Shown: in pieces, positions 15,644 to 23,745 of the stretch | Position numbering within the stretch: position 1 is the first letter of the stretch | How the letters are laid out: the number at the start of each line of letters is the position of its first letter | From: Motiliproteus sp047633175 | GTDB taxonomy: Bacteria > Pseudomonadota > Gammaproteobacteria > Pseudomonadales > Balneatricaceae | Reading direction: 5' to 3' | DNA: 64,000 nucleotides | NCBI GenBank assembly: GCA_047633175.1 | Contig: JBLIEQ010000021.1 | Location: forward strand, 1-64,000 | Translations under genes and position numbers: made by a program | Notes under the pieces: generated by a model | Database searches by the model: none | Told to the model about the DNA's origin: nothing | What the model saw: the letters and a program-made list of their open reading frames with translations, nothing else

Positions 15644-18097
15644 TCATTTGTGACTATTATTTTCAATTGCCCTTTGTACCGAATTGAATGTTTGCGCCCC
15701 ATCTCGTATCAGCTCATTGAAATCAAAGTATTTAGGTTTATGAGCCATGTCATTCCATATACTTTGAAGGTAGTTTCTAAACATGTATGCCCTTTTATAC
15801 CGGCGATCAATAGAAAATGAATTTATATCTATCATCATTTTTTCTCGTGTGCTTTGATCTAATATAGGAGTGTCGAACACCATCGCATCAAAGTAAGAAA
15901 ATACACCCAACCATCTTTTGAGGTGATAAGCACCTATGGTTGTAATCCGAAAAGACTCTGGCATTTCGCCAATCAAAGCTCCGTTAATATCCTCTTCAAA
16001 TGTTACCCGCTGACAAGTCTCAATAAGCTTTTTATTAGTACATCTTCTAAGTGAATGACATATTTGATCATTTGTAAAACCAAGGCTTTGCAATTCTTCA
16101 AATAATTTCGATGTTAAGCAAAACCCATCATTATCTAGATGCTCACCTGAGCTTTCTAAAAATGCCAAGAATATGGAATTAATAAAGTACTCTTTCGAAT
16201 CCGTTGATGAAATATCGTAGACGTTCATTGCAATTGACGTATCAGGATTGTAGTGAGAATATTCACCAAGCAATGCTGACTTTGTAAATTCATGAAGCGG
16301 TATTCTATATTTACCCTCCTCATTCATTATTCTAATTATTTTGTCTACGTCTACGTTAGGGCTTCCTATAAATCCTGTCACAAACTCAATTGCAGCACGA
16401 ATATTTCCTCCAGTGATATTAGATAAAAACTCATACAAGTCAGAACTCTCTGATAGTGAAGAAATCAATGCCTTAAGGAATTTAGATAAATTACCAGAAT
16501 TAACTCTCATATTATTAATTGTTTCAATAGGTATAGTCCCTTCAGCCATACTGAGAGCAAACTGCAATCGCTTTTTAATAACCACATCGATTCTTGGCGG
16601 AGATATTGTAAATATTTTATGTGGGTATGCTGCTAAAGCACCTGAGCGTTTTGATTTGAAAAATGTTTGCGGCCTTACAGATATAAATACCGCGGAATTC
16701 CAATCTTTGGCCAACTCTTGTGCAATAATAAAAGTGCGCTGTTGAATATCAAAATCTCTTTGATCAGCATTATCTAAAGAAATAATTACCTGCTTTTTAG
16801 TTGACTTTGCATACCCATTGACACACCTCTTTAGGTGTTGATCTTTTTCCTTCGTTAAATTATCAAGCATTTCTAAAAGTTTTGTCTCATAAAGATCAGG
16901 ATTACTATCCTTTTTCTCACCCCATATTCCTTTAGAGAACCTATGAATATCAGAAGCATATATTCCTTTAATAAACTTAAACGACATAACATCTATATTA
17001 TATTTATCTTGGAGCTGACTCTCAATTTCGTTAAGAACGAAAGATTTCAGATCATCAGCAAGCGCTGCTTTTGATCCAAGATCTATATAGATATAAATTG
17101 CATTCTTAAACTCTTTATGAGCGCTGTTATAAATAAGATTTTTTACGAAAGATGTTTTACCAACACCTACATCACCAAGCAATACAATCGGCCTTCTAGC
17201 AACAGCTTCTGCAAGAATATCTGGAGAAAAGTTATCATTTTTTCTCTCTTTTACTGGCGCTATATATGGAATAGATTCGCTTTCATTAAACAATGATGCG
17301 TACCTAGCTTCTAATATATTTTTACTTAATAACGCATACTGGGATAAGGCACCGCTATCACAGTAACATTCAGAAAAGAACTTCTCTTCCATTTCTTCAT
17401 TTTCGATAATATCTTGTAAAAACAATTCAGAAAGTTGTCGTAGTGTTGCATGAGTATCACTTCGGTAACGAACCACAGGATAATTAGCTAATTTTGATGA
17501 GAGTTTGTTTGGCATCCCGCATTCTCCAGATACCAAATATCTAGAAATATTTCTTTGTTTTACTCCAGCCTCAGACAGAAGCTGCCAAGCTGTACTAAAA
17601 TTTTCTGACAAGTGATTTAAACTAGTAAATACCACTGCTTTCCCATCATAAACAGATATACCATCCTGCCTAGACGCCAAAAATACAATATATTGATGCC
17701 CATTGCTAACGATAGCAATCGGTACTCCTCGTTGACTACAATATTCCTGAGCTTGTTTGATCGCAGATTCCGCATCTTTACTAATTTTCATTAATGATGG
17801 AAGGTCTCTTATTAAGCTTTTGGATGATCCAGCTGGAATTACAAAATATTGGCCTTCACGTTTAGCCTCAAGAATTGCTAGCCTAGGTTTTCCAAGTTCG
17901 TAGTCTGAGAACTTTCTTTGTTCTGACTTTTCTACTTCTACTTCATCTTTAGACCAGCCCAGGCATTCAAACAGCAGTTTATCAATGATATGAAACCTTG
18001 TTTGGGCTTCATTCATATCGGTATTAGAATCTAAGCTAGATATGAGTATATTTAAAGTAGCAAGCCCTTCAAACAAAGTTTTCAAATTACTCTCCAT
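15644..18097 (-). CDS. PD-(D/E)XK-like nuclease fused to a P-loop NTPase; candidate defence protein
   Basis: 817 aa, single gene, visibly more AT-rich than its surroundings. Residues 28-145 resemble the HsdR N-terminal restriction nuclease fold: E30 in MNEAQTRFHIIDKLLFECLGW, a D65...E77-x-K79 set (LAILEAKREG) and the YCSQRGVPIAIVSNGHQYIVF block. Residues 300-510 form an NTPase: Walker A GDVGVGKT (308-315), Walker B VIISLDNAD (437-445) and a conserved Arg in ISVRPQTFF. The remaining 300 residues are helical and unassigned, a possible sensor. It is the only cargo of the ssrA element, transcribed opposite to int. The layout (nuclease effector, STAND/KAP-like ATPase, sensor) recalls Avs-like anti-phage proteins; exact family not recognised. 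No clear ribosome site. Confidence 0.7.
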   Translation of the reverse strand: MESNLKTLFEGLATLNILISSLDSNTDMNEAQTRFHIIDKLLFECLGWSKDEVEVEKSEQRKFSDYELGKPRLAILEAKREGQYFVIPAGSSKSLIRDLPSLMKISKDAESAIKQAQEYCSQRGVPIAIVSNGHQYIVFLASRQDGISVYDGKAVVFTSLNHLSENFSTAWQLLSEAGVKQRNISRYLVSGECGMPNKLSSKLANYPVVRYRSDTHATLRQLSELFLQDIIENEEMEEKFFSECYCDSGALSQYALLSKNILEARYASLFNESESIPYIAPVKERKNDNFSPDILAEAVARRPIVLLGDVGVGKTSFVKNLIYNSAHKEFKNAIYIYIDLGSKAALADDLKSFVLNEIESQLQDKYNIDVMSFKFIKGIYASDIHRFSKGIWGEKKDSNPDLYETKLLEMLDNLTKEKDQHLKRCVNGYAKSTKKQVIISLDNADQRDFDIQQRTFIIAQELAKDWNSAVFISVRPQTFFKSKRSGALAAYPHKIFTISPPRIDVVIKKRLQFALSMAEGTIPIETINNMRVNSGNLSKFLKALISSLSESSDLYEFLSNITGGNIRAAIEFVTGFIGSPNVDVDKIIRIMNEEGKYRIPLHEFTKSALLGEYSHYNPDTSIAMNVYDISSTDSKEYFINSIFLAFLESSGEHLDNDGFCLTSKLFEELQSLGFTNDQICHSLRRCTNKKLIETCQRVTFEEDINGALIGEMPESFRITTIGAYHLKRWLGVFSYFDAMVFDTPILDQSTREKMMIDINSFSIDRRYKRAYMFRNYLQSIWNDMAHKPKYFDFNELIRDGAQTFNSVQRAIENNSHK

Positions 18098-18403
18098 AAT
18101 TATTTATTTGAACTTGATCAGCACTAACGATACTATTTACTTGTCAAACATTTAACAATAATTATTATCGTGAATAGTTCATGTTTACTGAGAAGCCTTG
18201 CGAGGAGGTTTGATGTAATTTATGTTTCCTCGACTCGACCCCTGTCTTAAACCTGCAACATAACAGAACACATTCAAATCAACAAATGACACTCAGATCG
18301 ACAACGACTGCCTAAGTCACTGCTCATCAGAGGGCATAGCCAGTAAAAATCTGTAGGCATTACCCCTGTGCCCGCTAATTTGCCCTATTTAACAACATCT
18401 ACA

Positions 18404-18420
18404 GACGCGGGTTCGAGTCC
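18404..18420 (+). repeat. Partial att/tmRNA scar
   Basis: GACGCGGGTTCGAGTCC matches 16 of 17 bases of ssrA 11334-11350. It lies 266 bp inside attR, so it may be left from an earlier integration event. Otherwise the gap 18098-18669 holds only the AT-rich upstream region of the nuclease gene (a TTGACA at 18147-18142 on the minus strand without a convincing -10). Confidence 0.5.
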
Positions 18421-18614
18421 TGAATAAGGACCTGAACCCACATATCAGACCTAAGCTAATTTACTTTGTCGCCTGTGCGTTCCAGATTCACAATTTACGC
18501 CTTAACTTTTCTCGCCTCCATAGCGGTTTTGACTGTCTCTTTTAAGCGTAACATGCTAGATTTATTTGAATATTTTAGACATTGCAGATCCTTTAGGACC
18601 TAAAACCGCGTATC

Positions 18615-18631
18615 TGTCACGATGTCGTCAC
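18615..18631 (+). promoter_or_regulatory. Candidate arm-type recombinase site, right end
   Basis: TGTCACGATGTCGTCAC, the partner of 11481-11497, 39 bp inside attR. Confidence 0.4.
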
Positions 18632-18669
18632 AGCCACATTTAACCAATTGAATAACAAGGAAAGCTCAT

Positions 18670-18696
18670 GGGTTCAAGTCCCGCCAGCTCCACCAA
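18670..18696 (+). repeat. attR (27-bp core)
   Basis: Exact copy of 11339-11365. Marks the right end of the element; the flanking chromosomal DNA begins with ACACAGGGTCC. Confidence 0.9.
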
Positions 18697-18723
18697 CACA
18701 GGGTCCGCTGAGGACCCAAACAG

Positions 18724-18763
18724 ACCCGCAAGACCTTTTAAAACAAGGGCTTGCGGGTTTTTT
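18724..18763 (+). terminator. Original ssrA terminator, displaced by the element
   Basis: Stem ACCCGCAAG with its complement and an 18-base loop region, followed by a T run. It sits at the distance from attR expected for the native ssrA terminator. Confidence 0.75.
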
Positions 18764-19140
18764 ATGGCTATGGTGTCCACCCTACTCGGGATGAACATCG
18801 TATACGTATAGAAAAGCCAGATTTCTATACCTATCGAAGACGACCTGCCTAGAAACCGTCCCTTTGTTTAGATGTTACTTAGCTCATCTCTGCCCAGAGC
18901 AGATCACCTGATTCAGTCACCTCTTCAACGTAGGAGCAAAACCCCCTCTCCCGCTGACCGGATTGGCCAGAATACCCACAGCCAGCAGGTTGGTGATTGA
19001 GCGCTTGTTTCACAAAATGCTCCAATTAGTGAACGGTTAAAAGTACGATCTTTTAAAAATGCGCGAGGGGGAATAGCAACCTCCGCCCGGGTAGTTCATT
19101 GTTGAGTATCTTTAGCGGCACAGAGCCTAGGAAGCAATCG
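18764..19140. other. Intergenic region without recognisable features
   Basis: About 375 bp between the displaced terminator and the NUDIX gene. No frame with recognisable protein similarity, no RNA gene and no convincing promoter seen. Confidence 0.5.
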
Positions 19141-19776
19141 ATGTTGACCGACTGGATAGTTACCAAATTTTCTGTTGCGGGCTACGCCCCGGTCGGCTTT
19201 GACGGTGACCTGAGGACCCTGGCTCAACACCGGGGTGACCATAGTCTGAATCCGGAGATGCTGAGCGAGATCGGTGAACGGGGTACCCTGATTAAGGCCG
19301 CCGTACTGATCCCCATCGTCGTTCGCCCCGAGGGACTGACGGTACTGCTGACGCGTCGCACCAAGCACCTTTCCAATCATCCGGGGCAGATCAGTTTCCC
19401 TGGCGGGCGCACCGAAGCGGATGACGCCGATGCCGAGCAAGCGGCCCTACGGGAAACCAAAGAGGAGATCGGACTGGCGTCTGAGCGGATCCAGGTATTG
19501 GGTCGACTGGATGATTACATCACTCGTACTGGGTTTGTAGTGACGCCGGTAGTCGGGCTGGTTAGCCCTCCTTTTGAGCTTAAACTGGACGCCTTCGAAG
19601 TAGATGAAGCCTTTGAGGTGCCGCTCGCGTTTTTAGTGAATCCGCAGAGTCGTCAACGCCACTCCCGCATGCTGTATGGCAAGGAGCGCTTCTTTTATGC
19701 CATGCCCTACAGGGACTATTTTATCTGGGGGGCGACGGCGGGCATGCTGTTCAACCTGTCTCAATTTCTGCGCTGA
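19141..19776 (+). CDS. NUDIX hydrolase, CoA pyrophosphatase (NudL) type
   Basis: 211 aa. NUDIX box at about residues 88-110: FPGGRTEADDADAEQAALRE followed by TKEEIGL, giving the G-x5-E-x7-RE-x2-EE-x-G metal site, and the preceding LTRRTKHLSNHPGQISFPGG is characteristic of the NudL/YeaB group that cleaves CoA to phosphopantetheine and 3',5'-ADP. The frame is open 14 codons further (19099), but AGGA before ATG 19141 (MLTDWIVTKF) decides the start. Single gene next to the right end of the ssrA element. Confidence 0.88.
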   Translation: MLTDWIVTKFSVAGYAPVGFDGDLRTLAQHRGDHSLNPEMLSEIGERGTLIKAAVLIPIVVRPEGLTVLLTRRTKHLSNHPGQISFPGGRTEADDADAEQAALRETKEEIGLASERIQVLGRLDDYITRTGFVVTPVVGLVSPPFELKLDAFEVDEAFEVPLAFLVNPQSRQRHSRMLYGKERFFYAMPYRDYFIWGATAGMLFNLSQFLR

Positions 19777-20025
19777 GCTATTTATTGGTTCTTGGATGAC
19801 TGCAATTGCGTTGCATAACGGGCCTCTCGGCCGGTACCTAACCGGATCGCATCCCGGGTTTACGCAGGCTGCGTATATCGCCTCGTTATCGTCTAGAGCA
19901 GAGTCTTTTGTATCGTTTCCACGGGTGATACGCTGCCATTGTGCTAGCTTACTGCGCAGTTATCGCTGGGATAATTGATCGATAATTTTCCTACCTGCCC
20001 CCCAAATGACATATAGGCCCTGCAA

Positions 20026-21021
20026 ATGCCCCCCTTTTCTATCCTGGACCTTTCTCCAATCACCGCTGGAAGTGATGCTGGGCAATCTCTGCGTAATACG
20101 TTGGATTTAGCTCAGCATGCGGAAAGATGGGGATACCACCGTTACTGGTTGGCGGAGCATCATAATATGCAGGGCATCGCCAGCGCTGCAACCGCGGTGG
20201 TCATTGGCCATGTCGCGGCAGGCACCAAGACTATCCGCGTGGGAGCAGGGGGTATTATGCTGCCCAATCATTCACCCCTGGTGATTGCCGAGCAGTTCGG
20301 CACACTGGAGTCGTTGTTTCCCGGCAGAATTGAGCTTGGCTTAGGCCGAGCACCTGGCTCAGATCAAGCAACAGCCTATGCCCTGCGCCGTAATCTCAAT
20401 GCGGACGCTGATCAGTTTCCACAGGATGTGGTGGAGCTACTCAGTTATTTTCAGGAACCGAGTGAAGGACAAAAGATTCATGCCATCCCCGGCTCGGGTT
20501 TGCAGGTGCCCGTCTGGATACTGGGCTCCAGTCTTTTTGGTGCGCAGCTAGCCGCCGCACTGGGCTTGCCCTATGCCTTTGCTTCGCACTTTGCCCCCGA
20601 GCAAATGCTAGCGGCCATTGAGCTATATCGCCGTCAGTTTCGCCCGTCAGAAACACTGGACAAACCGTATGTGATGCTAGGATTCAATGTGTTTGCCGCA
20701 GACAGCGATAATGAAGCGAATTTTATCGCCAGCTCCATGCAACAAGCCTTTCTTAATTTACGTCGTGGCCAACCCGGAAAACTGCAGCCGCCGATCAAAG
20801 ATTTTATGCAACAACTACCCTTCGGCGAGCAAACTATGCTCAATCAAATCATGTCCTGCTCAGCGATAGGCGCGGCCGCGACGATCAGCGATAAACTTCA
20901 GCAGTTTATAGCTCTCACTAAAGCCGATGAGTTGATGATTACCTCGCAAATTTTTTCTCATGAAGCGCGATTAAGGTCTTATGAGATTACGGCGGAGGTG
21001 AGGAAAGGTTTGTGTATTTAA
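20026..21021 (+). CDS. LLM class flavin-dependent oxidoreductase (luciferase-like monooxygenase)
   Basis: 331-aa TIM-barrel flavoenzyme of the bacterial luciferase superfamily, YhbW-like. Motifs: RYWLAEHHNMQGIASAATAVVIGHVAAGTKTIRVGAGGIMLPNHSPLVIAEQFGTLESLFPGRIELGLGRAPG is summarised here by its pieces WLAEHHN, IRVGAGGIMLPNHSPL, AEQFGTLE and ELGLGRAPG. FMN would be supplied by a reductase; substrate unknown. It stands alone, 250 bp after the NUDIX gene, and is followed by a diverged att-like repeat at 21147. A housekeeping-like enzyme that may be part of an older insertion. Confidence 0.9.
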   Translation: MPPFSILDLSPITAGSDAGQSLRNTLDLAQHAERWGYHRYWLAEHHNMQGIASAATAVVIGHVAAGTKTIRVGAGGIMLPNHSPLVIAEQFGTLESLFPGRIELGLGRAPGSDQATAYALRRNLNADADQFPQDVVELLSYFQEPSEGQKIHAIPGSGLQVPVWILGSSLFGAQLAAALGLPYAFASHFAPEQMLAAIELYRRQFRPSETLDKPYVMLGFNVFAADSDNEANFIASSMQQAFLNLRRGQPGKLQPPIKDFMQQLPFGEQTMLNQIMSCSAIGAAATISDKLQQFIALTKADELMITSQIFSHEARLRSYEITAEVRKGLCI

Positions 21022-21146
21022 TTGGGTGTTTGGTTTTGAAACCATAATAGGGCTATTTGGCCACGCTTTAGCTTCTAAAACGCAGGGACGCTGTCATACC
21101 TTCAACATTAAAATATATTTATCATATATTTAAACCGTCAATTATA

Positions 21147-21236
21147 CTCCCGCTGGCGCGCCAACACAGGGTCCGACAAGGTCCCGCAAGACCTCTTCAG
21201 ACAAGGACTTGCAGGTCTTTTATCCCCATAGCGTCC
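21147..21236 (+). repeat. Diverged copy of the ssrA downstream flank
   Basis: This stretch parallels 18681-18778: CCAACACAGGGTCCG is identical (21161-21175 and 18693-18707), followed by CCCGCAAGACCT, CAAGG-CTTGC-GGT, a T run and GCGTCC/GTGTCC at matching spacing. It suggests the NUDIX-LLM block is flanked by old direct repeats. The rest of 21022-21448 shows no gene. Confidence 0.5.
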
Positions 21237-21448
21237 AGGAACGCTCCATGCAATCCTGAGTGTTTAGCGGTACAACGCCCGCACTGCTAAAATGGCCAGA
21301 ACAACCAAACCTCTCACTAACACCCTAGCCATAGAGCGCGCGCGAACTACTCGCTAAGATGATAATCCCCAGCCGCACCGCGACAATCCTTGCAAACACC
21401 CTGCGTTTGCGTTGTGCTGCAACAGATTTTAGAAAAGAGAGAACACTG

Positions 21449-22321
21449 ATGATAATTTTAGACGGTGGCATGGGCCAGGAGCTCGTGAAACGTGCAGGCA
21501 AAGCGACGGATCTATGGTCGATGCAGGCGCTTATGGATAGTCCCAAGAGGGTGCGCCAGGTGCATGACGACTATTTTGCCGCCGGGGCCCAGATTGCGAC
21601 CACCAATACCTACTCGGTCTTGCCGGACCGGTTAGAGTCCAAAGGCCTGAGTGAGTATTTAGTGCCTATGACCCGCTCTGCCTGTGAAATGGCGGTAGCC
21701 GCGCGTGATGCCCATGGCGCCGGGCAAGTGGCAGGCTCGCTGGGTCCACAGGGGTTTTCCTACCAACTCGATAAAACCCCGCCAGCCGAGCAGGCCGCAG
21801 AAATCTATGCGAATCTGGCGCGGCTGCATGCCGAATATGTCGACTTTCACCTGCTGGAAACCATGTCCTCGATCGATCAGGCCCGGGGTGGATTGCTGGG
21901 TGCCGGCGTGACCGGCAAGCCAATCTGGATATCCTTCTCGGTGGACGATACCGACGGCACCCGATTGCGCTCGGGCGAACCCTTGGCAGACGCCATAGCG
22001 CTGCTCAAGGCGTTTAAGCCGGCGGTGGTGCTGATCAACTGTTCATCGCCAGAGGCCGTGTCCCAGGGTCTGCCCGTCCTCGCAGGCCATGGCTTTACCC
22101 TGGGCGCTTATGCCAACGGCTTTACGTGCATCCATGCTGATTTCAACTCTATCCACGCCACAGTGGATCTGCTGAAAGCCCGCACCGATCTGGGTCCGGA
22201 GGAGTATCTGGCTTTTGCAAAGACCTGGGCCGAGAGCGGCGCCTCGGTGATTGGCGGCTGCTGTGAAGTGGGACCGGGGCATATTGCTGCGCTGTCGGAG
22301 TACTTCGGGGGGGTGAGCTAG
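21449..22321 (+). CDS. Homocysteine S-methyltransferase family protein
   Basis: 290 aa, zinc-dependent TIM barrel (Pfam S-methyl_trans) that moves a methyl group to homocysteine, making methionine; donor may be S-methylmethionine, betaine or similar. Visible: IILDGGMGQELVKRAG at the N-terminus, TTNTYSVLPDRL, and the zinc cysteines in INCSSPE (about residue 202) and GGCCEVGP (about 272). The frame is open 30 codons upstream; start MIILDGG at 21449 follows a purine-rich GAGAG and matches the family. Convergent with the HNH gene, about 100 bp away. Confidence 0.9.
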   Translation: MIILDGGMGQELVKRAGKATDLWSMQALMDSPKRVRQVHDDYFAAGAQIATTNTYSVLPDRLESKGLSEYLVPMTRSACEMAVAARDAHGAGQVAGSLGPQGFSYQLDKTPPAEQAAEIYANLARLHAEYVDFHLLETMSSIDQARGGLLGAGVTGKPIWISFSVDDTDGTRLRSGEPLADAIALLKAFKPAVVLINCSSPEAVSQGLPVLAGHGFTLGAYANGFTCIHADFNSIHATVDLLKARTDLGPEEYLAFAKTWAESGASVIGGCCEVGPGHIAALSEYFGGVS

Positions 22322-22426
22322 GGGGAGTGGTGTGGCGACTGGGGGTGCTGAACGGAGAAGGCAAGGTGACAGGCTCCAGGTACATCCGTACGCATGAGAG
22401 CCTGTATCTTCTCTGTGAACTCGCTG

Positions 22427-23122
22427 CTAAAGCGCAACCCTTCTAGTAAATCCTGAAATAAATTCAGCCTTGTCTAATGAGTAGTGACAGCGGCGATGGC
22501 AGTTTGGGCACAACGCTACCGTATTACCGACAGTATCATGACCACCTTGAGCCAAGTGGTTCAAATGATGCACCTCCAGGTATGGAGCACCAGCATCAGT
22601 CGTGAACGGGGCTTGTACCCCACAGCCCTCGCACACCCCAGCAGCATTCTCTAGCACCCAGGCTTTGACTTGAGGGCATCGCATGTAACTAGACGTTGTT
22701 GAGGTGCCTACTACAGGTGCTTGCTGCCCAACAGGAGGAGTAGAGTCTGGCTTGATTAGATCTCTGGCTACAGCAACCCGCTTTTCCAGTTCCTGCGGAT
22801 CATCCGTGGGGGCAAGGACGTCAGGCCGTTGACCAACCAGCATCCTCTGGAGCTGCTCAATCACATTGGAACCAACATTTTTAGCGGGCTTGTATCCGGG
22901 TATATAGGGGCGTCCAATCGCTTGCAGAGCCGCCGAGATATTTTGCATGCGGTATTCTATCGATCCCTTCGTGCGATTACTGAGCGCCCCCTCTCGTAAC
23001 TCACGATTGATCTCTGATTTGATGTAAGGCTGACCTGTGTGTTCTTTATCGAGCATCAGCATGTAGGCTGTAACGACAGCTCTGAGTTCTTCCTCACTCC
23101 AGCGTTGATTTGACTGCGCCAT
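22427..23122 (-). CDS. HNH endonuclease, McrA-like (possible restriction enzyme)
   Basis: 231 aa. The C-terminal HNH domain has CEGCG, LEVHHLNHLAQGGHDTVGNTVALCPNCHRRCH split across residues 165-215: the catalytic HH, the Asn and the CxxC zinc pair are intact. The N-terminal half (WSEEELRAVVTAYMLML, EINRELREGALSNRTKGSIEYRMQNISAAL, summarised) is shared with many HNH-type, often modification-dependent, restriction endonucleases. A strong AAGGAGG ribosome site precedes the ATG. No methyltransferase is nearby, which fits a type IV-like enzyme cutting modified phage DNA; target unknown. Confidence 0.8.
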   Translation of the reverse strand: MAQSNQRWSEEELRAVVTAYMLMLDKEHTGQPYIKSEINRELREGALSNRTKGSIEYRMQNISAALQAIGRPYIPGYKPAKNVGSNVIEQLQRMLVGQRPDVLAPTDDPQELEKRVAVARDLIKPDSTPPVGQQAPVVGTSTTSSYMRCPQVKAWVLENAAGVCEGCGVQAPFTTDAGAPYLEVHHLNHLAQGGHDTVGNTVALCPNCHRRCHYSLDKAEFISGFTRRVAL

Positions 23123-23199
23123 GGTTCCCTCCTTGGTTTGGGGCCATCATGGCATTGAACCAAGGGTGTTACCATCGTCTATAAAAGGCTCGAATCACA

Positions 23200-23438
23200 A
23201 GAGTGTTTACCGTATCTATTGCGAACAAGCGTTGAGCCTCCGTCACCGTCTCCGTCCCCGTAGACGACTCTCACGGCATAATTCTGAATCGTTAAAGCAA
23301 CCACTGCGGAACAAAACAAGCTGGTTCATTAACTCCATGCATGACCAGCTATCAGCCGGAAGAAGCTATCGTCTGTTCCATGTAATCGAAAATTATCGCC
23401 GTGAAGGATTGCGATGGGGCCGTATTTTCGCTGCCTAG
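23200..23438 (+). pseudogene. IS3-family transposase (OrfB) fragment
   Basis: About 79 codons read SVYRIYCEQALSLRHRLRPR, then SRHNSE, WFINSMHDQLSAGRSYRLFH and VIENYRREGL. This matches the catalytic DDE-domain start of IS3-group OrfB (family form: VYRIYRELxLNLR, W-S-M-D-F-M-x-D, NVIDDFNREGL). The active-site Asp of MDFM has become Asn-Ser-Met and both ends are missing; no terminal repeats seen. A dead remnant. Confidence 0.78.
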
Positions 23439-23588
23439 GTACTCCCTAAGGGTTTCGATATGAGGGATGCCTGCGACATCTCAATTAATTATCAATGAAT
23501 ATCACTTTTTATCAACAAATCATCAATTGTCGAAATTTACTGTGCTGGTAGCATTCTTCTGGACATTAAACACAACGGAGACCTTAAA

Positions 23589-23741
23589 ATGGCCAAGCAA
23601 AGCAATCACGAAGCTGATATCAAAAACCCCAACAAACACACTCCAGGGACAAATATTACTTACGACAAAAACCAAGGAAACAGAGGGTGGGAAATGAACC
23701 CACAGAACCCTAAAAATCAAGGTGAAAGCGTTAAAAAGTGA
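23589..23741 (+). CDS. Small hydrophilic protein, 50 aa
   Basis: Not recognised. ATG preceded by GGAG with good spacing; sequence begins MAKQSNHEADIKNPNKHTPG, is rich in Asn, Lys, Gln and Gly and lacks hydrophobic segments. Ends four bases before the ATG of the next gene, so the two are probably co-translated. Too short for a functional call; could be coding by chance. Confidence 0.45.
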   Translation: MAKQSNHEADIKNPNKHTPGTNITYDKNQGNRGWEMNPQNPKNQGESVKK

Positions 23742-23745
23742 TGTC

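Larger units (their letters stand above)
11339..18696 (+). mobile_element. Integrative element in ssrA: HUH Rep, excisionase, tyrosine integrase and nuclease-NTPase cargo
   Basis: A 27-bp sequence from the tmRNA 3' end (11339-11365) is repeated exactly at 18670-18696; these are attL and attR. Between them lie a phage P2 gpA-like replication protein, three small unknown genes, a small HTH excisionase-like gene, an integrase and a large AT-rich gene on the opposite strand. A shared motif (TGTCACGAT, two bases, CGTCAC) near each end (11481-11497, 18615-18631) suggests integrase or Xis arm sites. There are no capsid, tail or conjugation genes, so this is a small integrative element or phage satellite-like unit rather than a prophage. 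Confidence 0.88.

Noticed and set aside
18404..18420. T-arm-like sequence as a possible tRNA gene
   Set aside because: No D-arm, anticodon arm or acceptor stem around it; it matches tmRNA instead and is treated as an att scar.
11331..18696. Interpretation as a complete P2-like prophage
   Set aside because: Only replication and integration genes are present; no capsid, tail, lysis or packaging genes.
19676..19978. 100-codon frame after the NUDIX gene
   Set aside because: Overlaps the NUDIX gene end in another frame; no ribosome site or similarity.
23467..23697. 76-codon frame overlapping the small hydrophilic gene
   Set aside because: The alternative frame at 23589 has a proper ribosome site and spacing to the next gene.
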